A stretch of 49,294 nt of DNA from Parcubacteria bacterium C7867-007 (GCA_001189195.1 LFCQ01000006.1:120841-170134); one strand, 5' to 3'; positions 19,149 to 28,289 are shown, counted from the first letter of the stretch. Notes: generated by a model from the letters alone, not told the origin. Program-made: numbers and translations.

Positions 19149-20342
19149 TTAGCTCTTTTTTGAAAGTGAACGGTTACCGTTTGCGGTGAGTGCATCAACC
19201 TCTATAAACTCCTTGTGCAGATAACTGTAGTACGCAGCGATGCCAATCATCACGGCGTTATCTCCTGTTAGAAACTTTGGAGGAACGAATAACTTCACCT
19301 CAGGATGATCTTCCGGAAGATGTTCTTGGAAGTATCGACGGATATGAGTACTTGCAGACACCCCTCCACCAATGGCAAGAGACTTGGCACCTGTTTCGAT
19401 AAGCGCTTTAGATGTTTTTGTGTACAGTACGTCACTCACTGCATCTTCGAACGCATGGGCAAGCTGTTGCTTATCAAGTTCAGACAGTTCTTTATCTTTA
19501 ACCAGATACAGCACAGATGTCTTAAGGCCGCTAAAGGAGAAGTCACAATCCTTTGTATCAATCATTGGACGAGGAAGCGTGTATGGATTTGATCCACCAT
19601 CCTCACGATTCCTCTCAGCCAACTTAGAAATTTCTGGCCCTCCTGGATACGGGAGATGCATCATGCGTGCCACCTTATCAAAAGCTTCTCCCACCGCATC
19701 ATCACGTGTCTGGCCAACAAGCCTATACTCTCGCCAGGTGTTTGCTCCAACTATCTCTGTATGTCCTCCAGAAATGAGAAGAGCAAGTAGGGGAAGCTGC
19801 ACATCCTTCAAATCGAATACTCGTGCGTTGCTATCCGGTACTTCTGTAACGAGGGCAGAGAGTGTATGACCCTCCATATGATTTGTTGAAATGAGTGGTT
19901 TGTCCCAGAGTACGGCAAGAGCTCGTGCAAAGTTAACTCCAACCCACAGAGCAGGTTCAAGACCAGGACCCGCCGTTACGGCAATGGCATCAATATCTGG
20001 AGTCTCCATCTCAGAAAGGGAAGTCATAAAGGCTTCACCCAGATCGGGCTCACGTTCAAGAATCTTTAGTATTCGTTCCCGAACATCAGCAGGAATAGCT
20101 TGTGTATCTTCACGAAGCATTTCAGCCTCACTTAGAGTAGCCTCAAGAATAGGCACCAGATTCTTTGCGTGCTCACGCTTCGCAAGGGCCGGGAATACTC
20201 CACCGTACGGTCGGTGTATCTCTATCTGCGAGAGAAGCGTATTGCCCAGAATGGTGAACTGCGCGGCAGTATCATCACCGGTGCATTCCAGTATGGCTAT
20301 CGCTGTCTCGTCGCACGAGGTCTCAATCGCTAGTAGTTTCAT
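19149..20342 (-). CDS. tsaD: tRNA N6-adenosine threonylcarbamoyltransferase TsaD, with an inserted segment
   Basis: 'MKLLAIETSCDETAIAI', 'HMEGH', 'ISGGHTEIV', 'FSGLKTS', 'SLAIGGGVSAS'. Confidence 0.93.
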   Translation of the reverse strand: MKLLAIETSCDETAIAILECTGDDTAAQFTILGNTLLSQIEIHRPYGGVFPALAKREHAKNLVPILEATLSEAEMLREDTQAIPADVRERILKILEREPDLGEAFMTSLSEMETPDIDAIAVTAGPGLEPALWVGVNFARALAVLWDKPLISTNHMEGHTLSALVTEVPDSNARVFDLKDVQLPLLALLISGGHTEIVGANTWREYRLVGQTRDDAVGEAFDKVARMMHLPYPGGPEISKLAERNREDGGSNPYTLPRPMIDTKDCDFSFSGLKTSVLYLVKDKELSELDKQQLAHAFEDAVSDVLYTKTSKALIETGAKSLAIGGGVSASTHIRRYFQEHLPEDHPEVKLFVPPKFLTGDNAVMIGIAAYYSYLHKEFIEVDALTANGNRSLSKKS

Positions 20343-21180
20343 CTTCGATAAGTGTCCACGGGAATGGTCCTTCACGTGGGATAAGGAAGCCAGAAGAGCT
20401 TGGGTGTCCGTTGCCACCGAACTTTGCAGCAATCTTGCTCACGTCAACAGTTCCGTCTCCGCGAATAGATACACCGTAGCCATTTGGATGTGCGGCAACA
20501 ACCAGTGCAATAGGCCCCTTTTTATCAGAGAGTAAATGGCCAACCATTGATTTCAGTGACTTTAACGGATGTGCAGTTGCGTAGTAGCATTCATACCCCT
20601 CGAACGAAACTAGTTTTGCTCGATCTACAGACTTGAGAGCAAGTAGTTCAAAGTATTCAGCGTACGTACGTGTCTTCTCAAAGAAGGCGTCACGAGTTTC
20701 GGGGTCATCAAGCTTCTTTGCAGTCTCGTCCCATGCCTCAAACGTAAAGGGATGTACTTCAAGGTATGTGATCACTGCACGAGTGTCTGGGAGTGCAAAG
20801 CGGAAGAGATCGTCATCCTGCACATGTGCAAGTAGGGTTGGTATTGGAGTGTCAGGATGGAAGTAACGCCATGCAATACCTGAACCAGATAGATCACTTT
20901 CATATACGTACTCAGGCATAGACTGAATCACATCAGCAACACCTTCGTGATGATCAAGCACCGTCACCTTTGAAGCAATTGAGACAAATTTATCCATCAC
21001 GTCTTTCGTGTAGCAGAAGTCTATGAAGTATAGATGTGCACCCTCAAGACCCTCTGGAAGCGGACTGCCACGATGAAGGGGGATATATTCAGCACTATCT
21101 CCAAACTTCTTCCACGCTGCATAGGCACCACCAAAGCCATCCGGGCAGCTGCCATGATAGAGAATTACTGTTCGTTCCAT
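20323..21180 (-). CDS. DHH-superfamily phosphoesterase
   Basis: 'MERTVILYHGSCPDGFGGAYAAWKKFG', 'YFIDFCYTKDVMD', 'VTVLDHHEG', 'SIRGDGTVDVSKIAAKFGGNGHPSSSGF'; overlaps the tsaD start by 20 nt. Confidence 0.8.
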   Translation of the reverse strand: MERTVILYHGSCPDGFGGAYAAWKKFGDSAEYIPLHRGSPLPEGLEGAHLYFIDFCYTKDVMDKFVSIASKVTVLDHHEGVADVIQSMPEYVYESDLSGSGIAWRYFHPDTPIPTLLAHVQDDDLFRFALPDTRAVITYLEVHPFTFEAWDETAKKLDDPETRDAFFEKTRTYAEYFELLALKSVDRAKLVSFEGYECYYATAHPLKSLKSMVGHLLSDKKGPIALVVAAHPNGYGVSIRGDGTVDVSKIAAKFGGNGHPSSSGFLIPREGPFPWTLIEDETTSD

Positions 21181-21221
21181 ATATACGTTATAGCGTATTT
21201 GGGGTGTGTGGGCGAATTGAT

Positions 21222-21250
21222 CCGACCCGGACTGCGAGCAGCCGGGTCGG
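21222..21250 (-). terminator. hairpin terminator of the 40-aa gene
   Basis: CCGACCCGG actgcgagcag CCGGGTCGG. Confidence 0.6.
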
Positions 21251-21254
21251 TGTA

Positions 21255-21377
21255 TCAATGCATGGGTCGAGTGAGACCCTTCCAGAGAAGGAGACCGAAA
21301 ACGACGGTCACAGCCCCGATGGTGAAGACAGGAATTGATACCGTGTCTTCGATAACTTTATTTATGAATTGCCCCAT
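21255..21377 (-). CDS. 40-aa single-TM protein (MGQFINKVIEDTVSIPVFTIGAVTVVFGLLLWKGLTRPMH)
   Basis: Hand-read ORF below the track cutoff; TM helix; followed by a strong hairpin; GC-richer than surroundings. Confidence 0.5.
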   Translation of the reverse strand: MGQFINKVIEDTVSIPVFTIGAVTVVFGLLLWKGLTRPMH

Positions 21378-21413
21378 GGCAGTTTCCTTTCCTGTATATA
21401 TTGTACTGCTAAA

Positions 21414-21447
21414 ACAATACACACCTGCGTATGCAGGTGTGTATTGT
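21414..21447 (-). terminator. terminator hairpin downstream of tRNA-Val
   Basis: ACAATACACACCTGC gtat GCAGGTGTGTATTGT, perfect inverted repeat. Confidence 0.75.
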
Positions 21448-21453
21448 TGCGGG

Positions 21454-21526
21454 TGCGCGATGCAGGATTCGAACCTGCTACCTTTTCTACGTCAAAGAAA
21501 CGCTCTACCAATTGAGCTAATCGCGC
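21454..21526 (-). tRNA. tRNA-Val (GAC)
   Basis: Reverse complement GCGCGAT...ATCGCGC; loop TTGACGT; GCAGG TTCGAAT CCTGC. Confidence 0.92.
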
Positions 21527-21648
21527 ATGTGGGGCAGGATAACGTATTTTGTGCAATCCCGCCACCAAAACTTCACTGATCTGATTCTTAACTAAGTTAC
21601 GCATACTCCGCGAAGAAGAACGTAATTTGCAGAGTATACTTAAGATAT

Positions 21649-22215
21649 ATGAAAAATACGCATGCATGGGCGATTATCGGAGTCGTGTTCGTAGTTGCAC
21701 TCGGTTCTATCTGGTATATGGTCCAGAAAGTAGGTGAGTATCCTGACGTATCAGACACCGCAACTACCACGGGTGATGCCATGATGGATTCAAAGGGTGG
21801 GGCAATGGGTGGTGCAGTATCAAAGCCTGCAACAGGAGGAACCGTTACTCCAGGTGCAACAGATTCTCGCCCTAAGATCACCAAACTTACTCCTGCAAGT
21901 GGTCGTATTGGAACAGTCGCTGCTATCAGTGGTATGAACTTCGATGCAACATCGAACGTTATCACCTTCGGTCCCTCAAAGGGTCTCCATCATGAGGATG
22001 GTACTCCAGACAATCAGGTAGCGGGCATTCCTTCTGCAGATGGCAAGACCCTTACCTTTAAGGTCCCAACCTCAAAGCCAGGAGGCAATCTTTGTGACAT
22101 AAACAACAAGTGTGAGATACATCCAACACAGCAGACTGAGCCAGGTACCTATGCTGTTCGAGTCATAAACAAGAATGGTCTCAGCAATGAGATGATGTTT
22201 ACGGTGGTTGAATAA
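21649..22215 (+). CDS. membrane-anchored protein with IPT/TIG-like domain
   Basis: N-term TM; 'PKITKLTPASGRIGTVAAISGMNFDATSNVITFG...YAVRVINKNGLSNEMMFTV'. Confidence 0.75.
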   Translation: MKNTHAWAIIGVVFVVALGSIWYMVQKVGEYPDVSDTATTTGDAMMDSKGGAMGGAVSKPATGGTVTPGATDSRPKITKLTPASGRIGTVAAISGMNFDATSNVITFGPSKGLHHEDGTPDNQVAGIPSADGKTLTFKVPTSKPGGNLCDINNKCEIHPTQQTEPGTYAVRVINKNGLSNEMMFTVVE

Positions 22216-22231
22216 ACCTTCCTTGTTTAAT

Positions 22232-22260
22232 AGAAAAACCCGCCAATGGCGGGTTTTTCT
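22232..22260 (+). terminator. intrinsic terminator
   Basis: AGAAAAACCCGCC aat GGCGGGTTTTTCT. Confidence 0.85.
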
Positions 22261-22335
22261 ATATGCGTGATCCTAACGGGAAATAATTGGAACCGGTTTC
22301 TGAGGCAGATACAGGATTTTAGGGTATTGAAACAG

Positions 22336-22364
22336 CAAAAACCCCAGACGGATTGTCTGGGGTT
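22336..22364 (-). terminator. intrinsic terminator of the 22382 gene
   Basis: AACCCCAGAC ggatt... GTCTGGGGTT hairpin with a T-tract on the minus strand. Confidence 0.8.
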
Positions 22365-22381
22365 GCGAACGTACGTGCAGC

Positions 22382-23095
22382 TTATCGCTTGAGCCCTTTC
22401 GAACCCCACGGCCGCCTTACGAGCGACCAAAGGTAGTAGGGAGTGCTGATCGTGGCGCTCGCCGCTTTGAACTGTTCCCAAAACATGGATTCAGATCTCG
22501 GGAAGGTGTAGTGCGGAGGGAAACTAGTGACCTGAAGTTCGGAGAAAGGCCCTTTGTTCAGGTAGGGAATCGTCTTCCCAATGAAACCCCAAACATTCTC
22601 CGCAATCTTCTCAGGAGAAGTGCGCTCCTCGGGAGCGTAGAGCTGAGTCATGTTCTTGCAGGTTCGATACCTGAAGTCTGGGAATAGGGTTTCGTCAGGC
22701 CCGCAATTGTGGTGCGGAACCTTTCGGTATTCACCGCCCCAAGTATCTTCTCTAATTTCACTGCGGGGGACTTTTTCAAAGACGCCGATTGATGTCTTCA
22801 TGACGAGCTCGCGAACTGGAAGGAATTCGTAGTCGAACACAGCATCCCAGTGTCCCTCGACAGAATTAGAAGGTTCATTCCAATCACAGGCGTCCTCGTT
22901 GTAAGCGAGGGTCACGATAAGGCACGTATTCGGGTAATGGAAGAACAAACGTGTGTCGCGAGCCTGAGTTACAGACACGTGATACTTCACTTCGTCGGTC
23001 TGCTCAGTGGTGACGCGGGAGAAGAGCACGAAGCCCTTCTTATTCATTTCCGCGATCACTTGTTCGAAATAGGTTTCATCAACCAGATTCGTCAT
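22382..23095 (-). CDS. hypothetical protein, about 237 aa
   Basis: Complete ORF with promoter-like and terminator sequences; no family recognised. Confidence 0.55.
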   Translation of the reverse strand: MTNLVDETYFEQVIAEMNKKGFVLFSRVTTEQTDEVKYHVSVTQARDTRLFFHYPNTCLIVTLAYNEDACDWNEPSNSVEGHWDAVFDYEFLPVRELVMKTSIGVFEKVPRSEIREDTWGGEYRKVPHHNCGPDETLFPDFRYRTCKNMTQLYAPEERTSPEKIAENVWGFIGKTIPYLNKGPFSELQVTSFPPHYTFPRSESMFWEQFKAASATISTPYYLWSLVRRPWGSKGLKR

Positions 23096-23196
23096 AGCTT
23101 TCTCCAAGTGCAGATGCAGCTTTGCCCGCTGCATAAGGCCGACACACTGTATGTCTGTATTTATAGTAGCACTTTTATATTAAAAGTCAATATTTG

Positions 23197-23268
23197 TGAC
23201 CCTACGGGGAATCGAACCCCGATTTCAGCCGTGAAAGGGCCGCGTCCTAACCGTTAGACGATAGGGCC
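23197..23268 (-). tRNA. tRNA-Glu (TTC)
   Basis: Reverse complement GGCCCTATCGTCTAACGGTTAGGACGCGGCCCTTTCACGGCTGAAATCGGGGTTCGATTCCCCGTAGGGTC. Confidence 0.93.
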
Positions 23269-23341
23269 TTGTATGAAGGCAGCACCTGCCTATCCTAGCA
23301 TTTTTCACCCCAAAAATGCTAGGATACCAAAGTTAATCAAG

Positions 23342-23428
23342 GGAGAGGTGTCAGAGTGGTCGAATGAACCGGTTTCGAAAACCGGCAGGGGTGAAAACTC
23401 CTCGGGAGTTCGAATCTCCCCCTCTCCG
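23342..23428 (+). tRNA. tRNA-Ser (CGA)
   Basis: GGAGAGG...CCTCTCC acceptor; loop TTCGAAA; long variable arm; GGGAG TTCGAAT CTCCC. Confidence 0.93.
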
Positions 23429-23537
23429 CCGGATTGAGCGCTAGTGTTTAGCGTCCGTTTCCCCTCAAAGGGCGATGGGACGCCGAACTAGCGCCAAAAG
23501 AAATGACAGCCGACACTGGTCGGAGTAGTCTTTTAAG

Positions 23538-24779
23538 ATGTCTGATGAATATAAGAATCATCACTACGTTCCGCAGTGGTACCAGAAGAAATTCATGCTC
23601 CCAGGCGAGCACGAGCTATTTCATCTCGATATGAAGCCGGATACCTTTGCCGACCCGCGCGGCATAGTCCATACGAGGAAAGCGGTTAAACGACAAGGTA
23701 GCAAAATGTGTTTTGTCGAAGAGGATCTATACACCACGAGGATTAGGGGCATTGAAACAAAGGATATCGAGAAGCACTTCTTCGGCACTATTGATACAAA
23801 AGGTCGCCCAGCAGTTGAGTACTTCGAGAATTTTGGCTATCCATTGAAAGACTGGGGTACGTCTCTTGAAGACATCATGCGTTATATGAGTACGCAAAAA
23901 CTCAGGACTCCGAAGGGTCTTTCGTTCCTGAGCGAGCAAATTGGTACTTCAGATAGGGACGCAACTCTACGGACGATGCTACGACTCCGGAACATCCATG
24001 GTGCCATTTGGATGGAATGCGTGTGGCTCATCGCTGATGCATCGCAATCGGACACTAAGTTCATTGTCTCCGATCATCCAGTCACGGTATATAACCGTGA
24101 ATGCGGTCCGCGCTCTGATTGGTGTCGCGGGTCGAATGATCCCGAAATATGGCTTCAAGGAACTCACACGGTTTTCCCGCTTTCAATCGACAAGGTGCTT
24201 ATCCTCACGAACCTCTCGTGGGTCAGGAATCCATATCAAAAAGCGACGAACTTCCGACCTAACCCGAATCCTTTTCGCAACGCCATTTTCAAGTTCACTG
24301 ATGTTCAGGTGTTACGGCACTTGAGCGAACAGGAAGTACGCGAGATAAATTTCATCATTAAGAGCCGCGCGGCACGGTACATTGCCGCTGCGAAAGAAGA
24401 ATGGCTCTACCCTGAGCGACATGTGTCAAAATCGAACTGGAATACCTACGGCAATGGGTACTTGCTCATGCCAGATCCGCGCCCAATTCATTGGGGTGGA
24501 ACCATTATGTGGGGTGGTGGTCCAGGTGGATCGGGAGCAATGGACGAATATGGAAGATTGCCAGGTGATCCCGATTTTGAATCGGAAACCAATAAGGGTA
24601 CAGAACATCAAACACTTCCTTGGTTCCAAGGAGAGTTTGCGAATATGATCGGTCCGTATCGACGCGGACGCTCTATGCAAGCATTACAGATGGATAACGA
24701 ACGCGATAGTGACGAATTCCATCAGTATCATCTTGGACTTCAGAAAAAGCGTTACAAGAATCGCAACAGAAAGAACTAA
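23538..24779 (+). CDS. DUF4238-like protein
   Basis: N-term 'NHHYVPQWYQKKFM', 'FIVSDHPVTVYN', overall pattern of DUF4238. Confidence 0.75.
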   Translation: MSDEYKNHHYVPQWYQKKFMLPGEHELFHLDMKPDTFADPRGIVHTRKAVKRQGSKMCFVEEDLYTTRIRGIETKDIEKHFFGTIDTKGRPAVEYFENFGYPLKDWGTSLEDIMRYMSTQKLRTPKGLSFLSEQIGTSDRDATLRTMLRLRNIHGAIWMECVWLIADASQSDTKFIVSDHPVTVYNRECGPRSDWCRGSNDPEIWLQGTHTVFPLSIDKVLILTNLSWVRNPYQKATNFRPNPNPFRNAIFKFTDVQVLRHLSEQEVREINFIIKSRAARYIAAAKEEWLYPERHVSKSNWNTYGNGYLLMPDPRPIHWGGTIMWGGGPGGSGAMDEYGRLPGDPDFESETNKGTEHQTLPWFQGEFANMIGPYRRGRSMQALQMDNERDSDEFHQYHLGLQKKRYKNRNRKN

Positions 24780-24882
24780 CAATTCCTTTCAAGCGAAGCT
24801 GTTTGTCCACAAGTATCCGCGCTTCTCATCTAGCACATGTTTCAATGTATCTATGGTCACCCCCGAAGGGGTAACCGTGGAT

Positions 24883-25032
24883 CTACTTTTTCTTACCTGT
24901 GTCGCCGTATCCCGGCTTGGGGACACGTTCGACGACATGGGTGTTCGGCTGTGAACGAGCTTCCTTCACAGTAGTGAATTCACCTGTCTTCGCATCACGA
25001 CCCTTGAGAGTGGTTTTTGGTTCCTTGCTCAT
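24883..25032 (-). CDS. 49-aa basic protein (MSKEPKTTLKGRDAKTGEFTTVKEARSQPNTHVVERVPKPGYGDTGKKK)
   Basis: Hand-read ORF; 'GRDAKTGEFTTVKEA...TVVE'-type small protein. Confidence 0.55.
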   Translation of the reverse strand: MSKEPKTTLKGRDAKTGEFTTVKEARSQPNTHVVERVPKPGYGDTGKKK

Positions 25033-25183
25033 GGCAGTCATTGTAGTTGGTTAATAAGTTCGACGTCGACCTCGCCGGGTCTGTAGCAGCAAGAACGTCG
25101 AACCTATTCCTTCAGGAGTGCCCATAGGTACACTGATTTTAAGGAACAATTTGAATATATTTTATCAAGCGTATTGAAAGATG

Positions 25184-26506
25184 CTACTCCTCCAGCTTTA
25201 GCATCTTCTGGCTCAAGACCAACCGACTCTTAATACAGAGCAACAACTCACGCTTCTCCGTCACACTACCTTCCTTCAAGAGATACATCGCATACCCACG
25301 CAGATCGATCTCCTCATCCGGCTCAACACCTGATGCTCCAGCAAAGCTCCGCTGGAACTTCCGCATACGTTCGACCTCAGCCTCAAATTTTTGCCTCATC
25401 GTAATACGGTTCAGATCGATATTATCCATGATCTTTACGAGTTGTTCGATCAACTCTTCCTCTCGGATATACCCGCCCTTACATGCGAGGTCTCGCGCCT
25501 TGGTACATCCGTAATAGACATAGCGGTTCGAGGTGCCGTCTTTTAACTTTTTAAATTTCTCGTCAGCAGAGATACCCGAGCCGCAGTCTCCGCACATCAT
25601 GAGCTTGGTAAAGGCGAACTCCTTTATGTCAGAACGCACGATGCGGTCTCGCTTTAGTTGCTCTTGAGCGCGGTCAAACATCTCCTTGGTAATAAGCGGC
25701 TCATGCTTGCCCTGATACCAGTTGCCGGATTTTTCCGGGTACTCGAAGACACCATAGTAGAAAGGATTTTGCAGAACGAGGTACACGCTAGATAGCGTCA
25801 TATTCTTATTCGCACGGCTCGTGAAGTTCAAGTCAAACTTAAGCCATTGGTGGATACGCCTGCCGCTCCATTTCTCATTCACGCACTTTTCGAAGATCTG
25901 TTTGATGACTGGTGCGCGGAGCGGGTCGATAGCCGCGTGGCACTTCTTGTCGGCATACTTCTCGTTGCTGTATCCCACCGGTGCAACACCTGGGCGCAGA
26001 CCCATCTCACAGCGCGTCCTCAGACCACGCTTTACGTTCACGCCTCGATTGTCGTTCTCAAGCTTTGCCTGTGAACCCAGAATCATGAGAAGGAACTTCT
26101 CACTCGGGCTATTACTAAATCGCTGGCCAAACGTGCGTATCTCATGGAGCTTACCTGCATCCATAAGATCAACGATCTTGCCTAGATCACCGGCGTTACG
26201 CGAGATACGGTCTGGTGCCCAGGTAAGGATACCGTTGAATTTCCCTGCATTCAGTTCTTCGATGATCTCGTTGAAGATTGGTCGCTGACCCGTCTCCTTA
26301 GCCGAGTGCGATTCGCGCTTCATGGTCACAACCTCCAGTCCTTCGCGATCCGCGAGTTGGAGCATTTCCTTGATCTGACTGTCTATGGATAGTATCTGCC
26401 GTTCCTCGCTCTCTGTACTCTTACGGGCATACAGACAGTACGTGACCCTAATAGGAGCCTCTATTTGTTTAGCCGGAAATCCCGTCGGCGCTTGTATCGT
26501 ATTCAT
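25184..26506 (-). CDS. large serine recombinase (resolvase domain, recombinase domain, zinc beta-ribbon)
   Basis: 'YARKSTESEERQILSIDSQ', 'LTWAPDRISRNAGD', 'NPFYYGVFEYPEK...YQGKHEPLIT', 'MMCGDCGSGISADEK...YYGCTKARDLACKG'. Confidence 0.93.
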   Translation of the reverse strand: MNTIQAPTGFPAKQIEAPIRVTYCLYARKSTESEERQILSIDSQIKEMLQLADREGLEVVTMKRESHSAKETGQRPIFNEIIEELNAGKFNGILTWAPDRISRNAGDLGKIVDLMDAGKLHEIRTFGQRFSNSPSEKFLLMILGSQAKLENDNRGVNVKRGLRTRCEMGLRPGVAPVGYSNEKYADKKCHAAIDPLRAPVIKQIFEKCVNEKWSGRRIHQWLKFDLNFTSRANKNMTLSSVYLVLQNPFYYGVFEYPEKSGNWYQGKHEPLITKEMFDRAQEQLKRDRIVRSDIKEFAFTKLMMCGDCGSGISADEKFKKLKDGTSNRYVYYGCTKARDLACKGGYIREEELIEQLVKIMDNIDLNRITMRQKFEAEVERMRKFQRSFAGASGVEPDEEIDLRGYAMYLLKEGSVTEKRELLLCIKSRLVLSQKMLKLEE

Positions 26507-26525
26507 ATACTTAAGGCACCTGGGT

Positions 26526-26765
26526 TTAGTCCAAGAACTTTGGGTTCGGATTTATGCCTACTACTTCTCGCGTATCCTGTTTTATAATCCTTCCACAATC
26601 AGCGCAGACATATAGCCCGTCCCAGTCGCTACCGATGAGCGGTTCCATCTCATCCCCGTTCTTGTCGCATGGATAGAATCCTCCGTATGCAGCCATATTG
26701 CGACATATACAAATCCAAACCTCCTCATCTCCTGATTCGTAACTAATATATTCCTTGGTTTCCAT
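26526..26765 (-). CDS. small zinc-ribbon-like protein, 79 aa
   Basis: 'WICICRNMAAYGGFYPCDKNG...YVCADCGRIIKQDTREVVG': Cys motifs and ordinary start/stop. Confidence 0.6.
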   Translation of the reverse strand: METKEYISYESGDEEVWICICRNMAAYGGFYPCDKNGDEMEPLIGSDWDGLYVCADCGRIIKQDTREVVGINPNPKFLD

Positions 26766-26912
26766 AGGTTTGGTTCAAATTTTTAATCAAGGGAAAGGCT
26801 CCAAAAGCCTCCTCTGCCCTCATATCTAATGGATGACGGAGATTCCCTCAGGTGTCTAGAGCGTCCGACTTACCCTCTAGAGACAACCGATATTAGGCTA
26901 TAAAATGTCCTT

Positions 26913-28289
26913 ATGGACAGTAAGGCTAACCTTAAATCCTATCAGCACTACGCAGACCTCTACGATCGCTTCACCGTCGAACGGTGCCGCGAGCTTGAAG
27001 CACTCTCTATTCGCGAGATAACCGACGAGGAACTACCGGAAGGCATCACTAAGGAGCGAGCCGGAGCAATAATGAAATGGGCGTGCGACATGCGTGTGCG
27101 TTTTACTGCTGGAGAACGATATCTTAAGCGCGAAGAAACCATCCGTGATTGGATGGACAGAGATCGGAAGAAAGACGAGCTGTATGAGTCAGCTGAAGCT
27201 CCTGAAGACATCCGATGCCTCACATGCCGTAACCGCATGAAGCCAACTTGCAAGGACTTGTGGGATTTGGATGACAAAGAGCGTGTCTTATTCATGTACG
27301 ACTGTCCGAATCAGTGCATGCCACGTCGGGCATTTTTTAATGATGGAGAGGAATGGCGCACCAAGCCAAAGCTTTGTGTGAATTGCACCGAGCCTGTTAT
27401 CACAACCTCCGAAGAACGTCCTAACGGATATGCCACAGTCAATACCTGTACTGAATGCGGTCACTTACAGACTGATGAGCACGAATGGCACAAAGAAGAA
27501 GATGTATATGACGAGAACTTTGCCAAAGACCGTGACCGCTTCTGTCTCACCGAGGAAGAAGGAAAGAAATTCCAGGAGGAAAAATGGAACTTAGAACGAT
27601 TAGGAAAGTTTAATAAGGAGTGGGAGGAGAAACAAGAACGCTTAAAGAAGAGACTTGATGAGAACCCAAAGGGCTTCCATCTTGAAGGCGCAGGGTACAC
27701 CTGTGCCATCTGTCGGACCGATACTCCTGAAGGCGACAATTGGTATGACGACCACGGCATTAAATGCCTAGTCTGCCAGAAAGCTATTGATGAGGGCGAG
27801 ATACCGGCAACGGTAGCAAGTGACAAGGAAAGTTGGTATTCGAAGTACGATCTTGAGGATCGGTTCAGTCTTAAAGGGGCGACGCTTCGCACATGGCTTA
27901 AGGAAGGAATTATCAAGTCCCGCATTGTTTCTCATTACGGCAAAGGCACCCACTACGAACTGTTCCTCATTGAGGATAATAAAGAATTTCTACCGCCTAA
28001 GGAGTTAACTAAATCCCAGTTCGGAAATGAGATAATCAATGGAGAGAAACGACAACGGCTTTACCCATGGTACCGCTTTGTCGATCCTTTTGAGCATCTG
28101 AAGGACTATGGAATTATTAAGCATATGCGTGTCGTACCAGAAGATGAGATGAGAGAGCGTGAGGAAGCAAAGAAAAAGAAGGAAGAGGAACGAACGAAGA
28201 GATGGGAGGAAAAGCGAGCACGAAGAAAGCTAATAAAGAAAGCTCCAAGGAAAAGAAAGAAGACCAATCCTCCAAAGGAGGATGTCTAG
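26913..28289 (+). CDS. multi zinc-ribbon protein with helix-turn-helix-like segment and Lys/Arg-rich C-terminus
   Basis: Repeated CxxC pairs (CLTCRNRMKPTC, CVNC, CTECG, CAIC, CLVC); 'WYSKYDLEDRFSLKGATLRTWLKEGIIKSRIV' resembles a MerR/excisionase-like helix. Confidence 0.65.
   Translation: MDSKANLKSYQHYADLYDRFTVERCRELEALSIREITDEELPEGITKERAGAIMKWACDMRVRFTAGERYLKREETIRDWMDRDRKKDELYESAEAPEDIRCLTCRNRMKPTCKDLWDLDDKERVLFMYDCPNQCMPRRAFFNDGEEWRTKPKLCVNCTEPVITTSEERPNGYATVNTCTECGHLQTDEHEWHKEEDVYDENFAKDRDRFCLTEEEGKKFQEEKWNLERLGKFNKEWEEKQERLKKRLDENPKGFHLEGAGYTCAICRTDTPEGDNWYDDHGIKCLVCQKAIDEGEIPATVASDKESWYSKYDLEDRFSLKGATLRTWLKEGIIKSRIVSHYGKGTHYELFLIEDNKEFLPPKELTKSQFGNEIINGEKRQRLYPWYRFVDPFEHLKDYGIIKHMRVVPEDEMREREEAKKKKEEERTKRWEEKRARRKLIKKAPRKRKKTNPPKEDV

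Noticed and set aside
23538-24779. DUF4238 gene as an antiphage defence system
   Set aside because: Only a family resemblance next to a recombinase; no partner genes or mechanism visible to support a defence claim.
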